This document shows positions 22,005 to 27,134 of a stretch of 27,134 nucleotides of DNA, in pieces. The stretch lies in NCBI GenBank assembly GCA_022732315.1, contig JAIJUV010000018.1, positions 1 through 27,134 of the forward strand, written 5' to 3'. Positions within the stretch are counted from its first letter, which is position 1, and each line of letters opens with the position of its first letter. Origin of the DNA: Prevotella sp. (GTDB lineage: Bacteria > Bacteroidota > Bacteroidia > Bacteroidales > Bacteroidaceae). The notes beneath the pieces were generated by a model. It was not told the DNA's origin. It saw only the letters and a list, made by a program, of their open reading frames with translations, and searched no databases. A program made the translations under genes and the position numbers.

Positions 22005-24333
22005 GAGAAGACATTTTATCTATACGTTATGGGGCATTTTTGCCGCCGGAATCGTGAGTGTGGCACTTGCCTTCATGGCCATCTGGTTTGGCTGGATTGG
22101 CTACATGCCCGACATCGAGGATTTGCAGAATCCTATCAGCAGATTCGCCACCCAGGTGTACTCTGCCGATGGGAAGGTGCTTGGTACGTGGAACCTGAAC
22201 AAGGAAAACCGTATCGTGATTCCTTATAAAAAGATGTCACCTTATTTAATAAAGGCACTCGTTGCCACGGAGGACGAACGATTCTATGAGCATTCGGGCA
22301 TCGACTTCCGTGCGCTGGGTCGTGCCATCGTGAAGCGCGGCATCCTGGGACAGACCAATGCCGGAGGTGGAAGTACCATCACGCAGCAGCTTGCCAAGCA
22401 GCTCTATTCCGAAAAGGCATCGAGCACACTGGAGCGACTGCTGCAGAAACCGATAGAGTGGGTCATCGCCGTGAAACTGGAGCGATACTACACCAAGCAG
22501 GAAATCCTGGCACTCTATCTCAACTACTTCGACTTCCTGCACAATGCCGTGGGCATCAAGACGGCGGCAAACACCTATTTTAATAAGGAGCCGAAAGACC
22601 TGACCCTCACTGAGGCAGCTACGCTCATCGGACTCTGCAAGAACCCGTCGCTCTTCAACCCGGTGCGCTATCCTGAGCGTGCACGCGACAGAAGAAACGT
22701 GGTGCTCTCGCAGATGGAGAAGGCGGGCTATCTGAGCAGCAGCGAATACAGCCAGTATGCGGCTGAACCGCTCACGCTCAACTTCCACCGCACCGACCAC
22801 AAGGACGGTTCTGCCACTTATCTGCGTGAATATCTGCGCAAATATCTGATGGCTACCCATCCTGAAAGGAAGGATTATGCATCGTGGAACTATGCCCAGT
22901 TTGTTACCGATTCCATCCTCTGGAACACCGACCCGTTGTATGGCTGGTGCAACAAGAACTATAAGAAGGACGGTTCGCCATACAATATCTACAGCGACGG
23001 ACTGAAGGTGTTTACCACCATCGACAGCCGCATGCAGCGATATGCCGAAGAGGCCGTGTATCAGCATGTGGCACGCTATCTGCAGCCAGCCTTCAGCAAG
23101 GAGGTGGCACGCAAGCCTAGTTCGCCATATAGCGACAAGCTGACACCGAAGCAGATTAAGGTGATATTGAACCGCAGCGTGACCCAGAGCGAGCGCTATC
23201 GTCAGATGAAAGAGGAGGGATGCTCGGAGCAGGAGATTCACGATGCCTTCAGAAAGAAGATTCCGATGACCGTGTTCACCTATCACGGCGACATCGACAC
23301 GATGATGAGTCCGCTGGATTCCATCCGATACTACAAGACCTTCCTGCGCAGCGGCTTCATGAGCATGGACCCTAAGACGGGTGCCGTGAAGGCGTATGTG
23401 GGTGGATTGGATTATACTCACTTCATGTACGACATGGTGAGTCTGGGAAGAAGACAGGTGGGTTCTACCATCAAGCCATTCCTCTACAGCCTGGCGATGG
23501 AGAACGGATTCTCGCCTTGCGATATGGCGCCAAACCGCCAGCAGACTTACATGGTGGCGGGCAGACCATGGACGCCTAGAAATGCCAACCATTCGAGATA
23601 CGGACAGATGGTTCCGCTGAGCTGGGGATTGGCACAGAGTAACAACTGGATCAGTGCTTATCTGATGAGCAAGCTGAACCCATCGCAGTTTGTCCAGCTC
23701 TTGCGCGACTACGGCATCAACAACCCTGATATTCACGCATCTATGAGCTTGTGTCTGGGTCCGTGCGAGGTGAGCGTAAGCGAGATGGTGAGTGCCTATA
23801 CCGCCTTTGCCAACCACGGCATCCGTACGGCTCCGATGTTCGTGAGCCGCATCGAGGACAACGAGGGTAACACCATCGCCACCTTCCAGCCGAGAATGAA
23901 CGAGGTGATCAGTGCCGACAACGCCATGAAGATGCTCTACATGATGATGGGCGTGGTGGATAACGGTACGGCAGGACGCCTGCGCTACAGATATAAACTG
24001 GAGGGACAGATTGGTGCCAAGACGGGTACTACGAACAACAACAGTGACGGTTGGTTCATCGCCTTTACGCCGCAGCTGGTGAGCGGTTGCTGGGTAGGCG
24101 GCGAGGAGCGTGACATCCACTTCGACTCGATGAGTATGGGTCAGGGTGCCACCATGGCATTGCCTATCTGGGCCATCTTCATGAAGAAGGTTTATGCCGA
24201 CCCATCGCTGGGCTACAGTCCTACCGTTAAGTTCGATATGCCAGCCGATTACAACCCATGCTATCATGCGGGCAGCGGCGGCGAGCAGGACACCTTTGAG
24301 AAGGTGGATGCCATCGACGAAGTATTTGAATAA
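22003..24333 (+). CDS. Class A penicillin-binding protein (PBP1A-type glycosyltransferase/transpeptidase)
   Basis: The bifunctional peptidoglycan synthase is anchored by an N-terminal helix (about 7-29). The GT51 glycosyltransferase domain has catalytic E90 in [15 protein letters not shown] and [13 protein letters not shown] (122-134). The transpeptidase domain has the active-site serine S488 in GSTIKPF (SxxK), SNN (546-548) and KTG (673-675, [15 protein letters not shown]). It would act on the outer face of the inner membrane. The length of 776 residues is typical of Bacteroidota. A pair of hairpins ends the gene; the divergent neighbour is pyrB. A symbol such as mrcA or pbpC is not certain; the YPE and short C-terminus favour the PBP1A group. 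Confidence 0.95.
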   Translation: MRRHFIYTLWGIFAAGIVSVALAFMAIWFGWIGYMPDIEDLQNPISRFATQVYSADGKVLGTWNLNKENRIVIPYKKMSPYLIKALVATEDERFYEHSGIDFRALGRAIVKRGILGQTNAGGGSTITQQLAKQLYSEKASSTLERLLQKPIEWVIAVKLERYYTKQEILALYLNYFDFLHNAVGIKTAANTYFNKEPKDLTLTEAATLIGLCKNPSLFNPVRYPERARDRRNVVLSQMEKAGYLSSSEYSQYAAEPLTLNFHRTDHKDGSATYLREYLRKYLMATHPERKDYASWNYAQFVTDSILWNTDPLYGWCNKNYKKDGSPYNIYSDGLKVFTTIDSRMQRYAEEAVYQHVARYLQPAFSKEVARKPSSPYSDKLTPKQIKVILNRSVTQSERYRQMKEEGCSEQEIHDAFRKKIPMTVFTYHGDIDTMMSPLDSIRYYKTFLRSGFMSMDPKTGAVKAYVGGLDYTHFMYDMVSLGRRQVGSTIKPFLYSLAMENGFSPCDMAPNRQQTYMVAGRPWTPRNANHSRYGQMVPLSWGLAQSNNWISAYLMSKLNPSQFVQLLRDYGINNPDIHASMSLCLGPCEVSVSEMVSAYTAFANHGIRTAPMFVSRIEDNEGNTIATFQPRMNEVISADNAMKMLYMMMGVVDNGTAGRLRYRYKLEGQIGAKTGTTNNNSDGWFIAFTPQLVSGCWVGGEERDIHFDSMSMGQGATMALPIWAIFMKKVYADPSLGYSPTVKFDMPADYNPCYHAGSGGEQDTFEKVDAIDEVFE

Positions 24334-24337
24334 AAGG

Positions 24338-24358
24338 CTTGGGGGCGTATTCCCCAAG
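24338..24358 (+). other. Small hairpin after the PBP gene
   Basis: CTTGGGG (24338-24344) pairs with CCCCAAG (24352-24358), starting 4 bases after the stop. No U-tract follows, so it more likely protects the message end than stops transcription. Confidence 0.5.
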
Positions 24359-24375
24359 GCATCATAAAAAAGGCT

Positions 24376-24432
24376 ATCCGCCGTTTTTGCCTCTATTTCT
24401 TTTAAATAGTGCAAAAATGGCGGATGTTTTTT
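24376..24432 (+). terminator. Rho-independent terminator of the PBP gene
   Basis: ATCCGCCGTTTTTGC (24376-24390) pairs with GCAAAAATGGCGGAT (24411-24425), 15 bp with one G-U pair. An inner CTATTT/AAATAG hairpin fills the loop. Six T follow (24427-24432). Confidence 0.85.
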
Positions 24433-24461
24433 GTTTATCTGCAATATTTTTTGTATTTTTG
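24430..24461 (+). promoter_or_regulatory. Promoter of pheT
   Basis: TTTG (24430-24433), a 20-base spacer and TATTTTTG (24454-24461) match the consensus exactly. The upstream TTTG is built from the T-tract of the preceding terminator. The leader is about 85 bases and holds no Phe-rich leader peptide. Confidence 0.75.
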
Positions 24462-24553
24462 CAAAGTTTTAGGGCTATAGTGCGCAACGGGGCAGAAATG
24501 CAGGGGCGCAGTCCTGGCATCTGACAATGAGAAAATAATAAAAAAACATCATA

Positions 24554-27022
24554 ATGAACGTTTCATACAAATGGCTTAAAGAATACGTCGATTTCGACCT
24601 GACACCACAGGAGACTGCCGATGCGCTGACCTCTTGCGGACTCGAAGTGGACGCTTTGGAGGAAGTTCAGTCTATCAAGGGTGGACTGAAAGGTCTTTAC
24701 GTAGGTAAAGTGTTGACATGCGAGGCGCATCCTAACAGCGATCACCTGCACGTTACAACCGTTGACCTGGGCAAGGGCGAGCCACAGCAGATTGTCTGCG
24801 GTGCGCCTAACGTGGCTGCCGGTCAGAAGGTAATCGTTGCCGACCTGGGCTGCGTGCTCTACGACGGCGACCAGAGTTTTACCATCAAGAAGAGCAAGCT
24901 GCGCGGTGTGGAGAGCTTGGGTATGATCTGCGCTGAGGATGAGATTGGCGTGGGTACATCTCACGACGGTATCATCGTGCTCCCAGAGGATGCACCTGTG
25001 GGTCAGCCTGCTGCTGAGTACTATCACCTGGAGAGCGACTGGCTCATCGAGATTGATATCACTGCCAACCGTGCCGATGCACTCGGCCATTGGGGTGTGG
25101 CTCGCGACCTCTATGCCTGGTTGAAGCAGAACGGTTATGAAACCAGTCTGCATCGCCCATCTTGCGATGAATTCGTAGTAGACAACGAGGATCTTCCTAT
25201 CGATGTAGAAATTGAGAACACCGAGGCTTGCAAGCGCTATGCCTGCGTTAGCATCACCGACTGCGAGGTGAAGGAAAGCCCTAAGTGGTTGCAGGATAAG
25301 CTGAACATCATCGGCCTCAGACCAATCAACAATATCGTGGATATCACCAACTACATCATGATGGCATACGGTCAGCCATTGCACTGCTTCGATGCCGACA
25401 TGGTTACCGGTCATAAGATTGTAGTACGCACCCAGCCAGAGGGTACCAAGTTCGTGACCCTGGATGGCGAGGAGCACACCCTGGGTGAGCACGACCTGAG
25501 CATCTGCAATGCTGAGGAGCCTATGTGTATCGCAGGTATCTTCGGCGGTAAGGGTTCCGGTACTTACGAGACCACCAAGAGCGTGGTTCTGGAGAGTGCT
25601 TACTTCCACCCAACATGGATCCGCAAGAGCGCTCGCCGCCATGGTTTGAGTACAGATGCCAGCTACCGTTTTGAGCGTGGCGTAGATCCAAACGGACAGA
25701 TTTATGCATTGAAGCAGGCTGCCATCCTCTGCAAGCAGTTGGCTGGCGGCAAGATTTCCATGCAGATCAAGGATGTATATCCAGAGCCAATTCAGGATTT
25801 CCCAGTTCGCTTGAACTATGAGTATGCACATCGCCTCATCGGTAAGGAGATTGGTGCTGAGACTATCAAGAGCATCGCCACATCTCTGGAGATGAAGATC
25901 GTGAAGGAGGATGCTGAGGGCATCGACCTGCTGGTTCCTGCTTATCGTGTGGATGTTCAGCGTCCTTGCGACGTGGTAGAGGATATCCTCCGTATCTACG
26001 GATATAATAATGTGGAGATTCCAACCCAGTTGAAGAGCTCCCTGACTGTTCAGGGCGATGAGGACAAGGCTTACCACAGCCAGAACCTCGTGGCAGAGCA
26101 GTTGGTAGGCGAGGGCTTCATGGAGATTCTCAACAACTCTCTGACCAAGATTAGCTACTACACAGACCTGGAGCTGAACAAGTATCCAATGGAGAACGTG
26201 GTGAAGGTGATGAACCCATTGAGTGCAGATCTCGGCGTGATGCGCCAGACCATGCTCTTCGGCGGTTTGGAGAGCATAGCCCGCAACATCAACCACAAGA
26301 GCCAGAACCTGAAGTTCTTCGAGGTGGGTAACACCTATATATATAATAAGGAGAAGTGGAGCGAGGAGAGTCCTATCAAGGCTTACTCCCAGGAGGCTCA
26401 CATGTCACTCTTCATCACCGGTAAGCGCGTAGAGGGCAGTTGGGCTCATGCAGATGAGCAGAGCAACATCTACGAGTTGAAGGCAGTGGTAGAGAATATC
26501 CTGCGCCGTGTAGGTATGCCACAGAACAATCTGGTTATCAAGCATAGCGACAATAACATCTTTGCCAAGGGTGTGAACTACGAGACCCGTGCCGGCAAGG
26601 TGTTGGTAGAGATGGGTATCCTGAGCAACAAGCTGAAGAAGGCATTCGACATTGAGCAGGATGTATTCTATGCTGATGTTCACTGGGATAACGTGGTGAA
26701 GACCGTGAAGAAGGTGAACCTTACTTACACAGATATCAGCAAGTATCCATCTGTGAGCCGCGACCTTGCACTGCTCGTTGACAAGAACGTAGAGTTTGCA
26801 CAGATTGAGCAGATAGCCCATCAGACCGAGAAGAAGCTCCTGAAGAGCGTGGTTCTCTTCGACGTTTATGAGGGTAAGAACCTGCCAGAGGGCAAGAAGA
26901 GCTATGCCGTGAACTTCATCCTGCAGGATGAGGAGAAGACATTGAATGATAAGCAGATTGATGCTATCATGAAGAAGCTCATTGCCAACCTCACAGGCAA
27001 GCTCAATGCAGAGTTGAGATAA
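24554..27022 (+). CDS. pheT: Phenylalanyl-tRNA synthetase beta subunit
   Basis: PheT pairs with PheS to charge tRNA-Phe. The N-terminus MNVSYKWLKEYVDFDLTP is typical. An OB-fold tRNA-binding domain follows (about 40-150, YVGKVLTCEAHPNSDHLHV, CGAPNVAAGQKV), then the B3/B4 editing domain (about 210-390, GLRPINNIVDITNYIMMAYG), B5 (about 400-475) and the catalytic-like core. The C-terminal FDX-ACB domain begins near YTDISKYPSVSRDLALLVDK. The length of 822 residues is normal for Bacteroidota. pheS is not adjacent. A YebC-family gene follows 42 bases later on the same strand. Confidence 0.97.
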   Translation: MNVSYKWLKEYVDFDLTPQETADALTSCGLEVDALEEVQSIKGGLKGLYVGKVLTCEAHPNSDHLHVTTVDLGKGEPQQIVCGAPNVAAGQKVIVADLGCVLYDGDQSFTIKKSKLRGVESLGMICAEDEIGVGTSHDGIIVLPEDAPVGQPAAEYYHLESDWLIEIDITANRADALGHWGVARDLYAWLKQNGYETSLHRPSCDEFVVDNEDLPIDVEIENTEACKRYACVSITDCEVKESPKWLQDKLNIIGLRPINNIVDITNYIMMAYGQPLHCFDADMVTGHKIVVRTQPEGTKFVTLDGEEHTLGEHDLSICNAEEPMCIAGIFGGKGSGTYETTKSVVLESAYFHPTWIRKSARRHGLSTDASYRFERGVDPNGQIYALKQAAILCKQLAGGKISMQIKDVYPEPIQDFPVRLNYEYAHRLIGKEIGAETIKSIATSLEMKIVKEDAEGIDLLVPAYRVDVQRPCDVVEDILRIYGYNNVEIPTQLKSSLTVQGDEDKAYHSQNLVAEQLVGEGFMEILNNSLTKISYYTDLELNKYPMENVVKVMNPLSADLGVMRQTMLFGGLESIARNINHKSQNLKFFEVGNTYIYNKEKWSEESPIKAYSQEAHMSLFITGKRVEGSWAHADEQSNIYELKAVVENILRRVGMPQNNLVIKHSDNNIFAKGVNYETRAGKVLVEMGILSNKLKKAFDIEQDVFYADVHWDNVVKTVKKVNLTYTDISKYPSVSRDLALLVDKNVEFAQIEQIAHQTEKKLLKSVVLFDVYEGKNLPEGKKSYAVNFILQDEEKTLNDKQIDAIMKKLIANLTGKLNAELR

Positions 27023-27064
27023 TATTATATTTAAAAAACGATAAACATTTAAAATTTTATTCCA

Positions 27065-27134
27065 ATGGGAAGAGCATTTGAATATCGTAAAGCTACAAAG
27101 CTGAAAAGATGGGGCCACATGGCCAAGACATTTA
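27065..27134 (+). CDS. YebC/PmpR family protein, N-terminal fragment
   Basis: The 23 codons before the window edge read MGRAFEYRKATKLKRWGHMA then KTF, the typical Bacteroidota start of the YebC/TACO1 family. Members act as transcriptional regulators or aid translation of proline-rich stretches. The rest lies outside the window. No terminator separates it from pheT, so the two may be transcribed together. Confidence 0.85.
   Translation, partial: MGRAFEYRKATKLKRWGHMAKTF

Noticed and set aside
21865..22014. 50-residue N-terminal extension of pyrB
   Set aside because: It is low-complexity Ser/Ile/His, overlaps the divergent PBP start and would include a likely pyrB -7 box; the standard PyrB start is [13 protein letters not shown].
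22246..24444. 732-codon open frame on the minus strand
   Set aside because: It is antisense to the whole PBP gene, and its start region crosses the PBP terminator hairpin.
24339..24524. 61-codon ORF between the PBP and pheT genes
   Set aside because: It runs through the terminator hairpin and the pheT promoter and has no ribosome site.
24468..24553. Phe attenuator or T-box in the pheT leader
   Set aside because: The only short ORF (MQGRSPGI) has no Phe codons and no terminator/antiterminator pair is visible.
24563..26401. 612-codon open frame on the minus strand
   Set aside because: It is a shadow of pheT caused by codon bias; the plus-strand product matches PheT along its full length.

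Overview
The window looks like chromosomal DNA of a Bacteroidota member, most likely Prevotellaceae (Segatella/Prevotella copri-like; this is inference). The reasons are -7 boxes of the TAnnTTTG type with an upstream TTG/TTTG about 20 bp away, weak Shine-Dalgarno signals, and lineage-typical genes: a Tsx-like DUF5020 porin, a GIN-domain lipoprotein and lipoproteins with an acidic CSDS start. No tRNA, rRNA, CRISPR array or intact insertion sequence was seen.

Layout. (1) 1-2567, plus strand: the 3' part of pflB, then an intergenic stretch with a terminator and a nested REP-like palindrome, then a 35-residue membrane microprotein whose stop overlaps the start of pflA. (2) 2579-9987, minus strand: a six-gene operon read from right to left: TolC-like outer membrane protein, HlyD-like membrane fusion protein, a tail-anchored zinc-ribbon (TackOD1-like) protein with a decayed GGDEF-like domain, a processive GT2 synthase, a TviB/WbpO-type UDP-HexNAc 6-dehydrogenase and a single-domain response regulator. 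Together they look like a synthase-dependent exopolysaccharide export system for a polymer containing (amino)uronic acid. (3) 10089-15143, minus strand: two paralogous surface lipoproteins of about 810-824 residues with a beta-helix-like middle and a propeller-like C-terminal half. They lie directly upstream of the polysaccharide operon and may be transcribed with it. (4) 15300-17050: an AT-rich accessory stretch with a pair of small overlapping genes, a 138-bp inverted-repeat element, a small ORF with its own promoter and terminator, and two families of 21- and 22-bp direct repeats. (5) 17078-18894: a GIN-domain repeat protein behind a possible ECF-sigma promoter, convergent with a DUF5020 outer membrane protein, with large perfect palindromes between them. 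(6) 19010-27134, core genes: glyA, pyrI and pyrB on the minus strand; a class A penicillin-binding protein, pheT and the start of a YebC-family gene on the plus strand.

How the genes work together. PflA activates PflB for anaerobic pyruvate cleavage. The polysaccharide operon contains precursor synthesis, polymerisation, periplasmic and outer membrane passage, and two candidate regulators. PyrB and PyrI form aspartate transcarbamoylase, the first committed step of pyrimidine synthesis. GlyA supplies glycine and one-carbon units.

The most interesting items are the zinc-ribbon/pseudo-GGDEF protein inside the exopolysaccharide operon, the microprotein overlapping pflA, and the repeat-flanked cassette at 16.2-17.0 kb.
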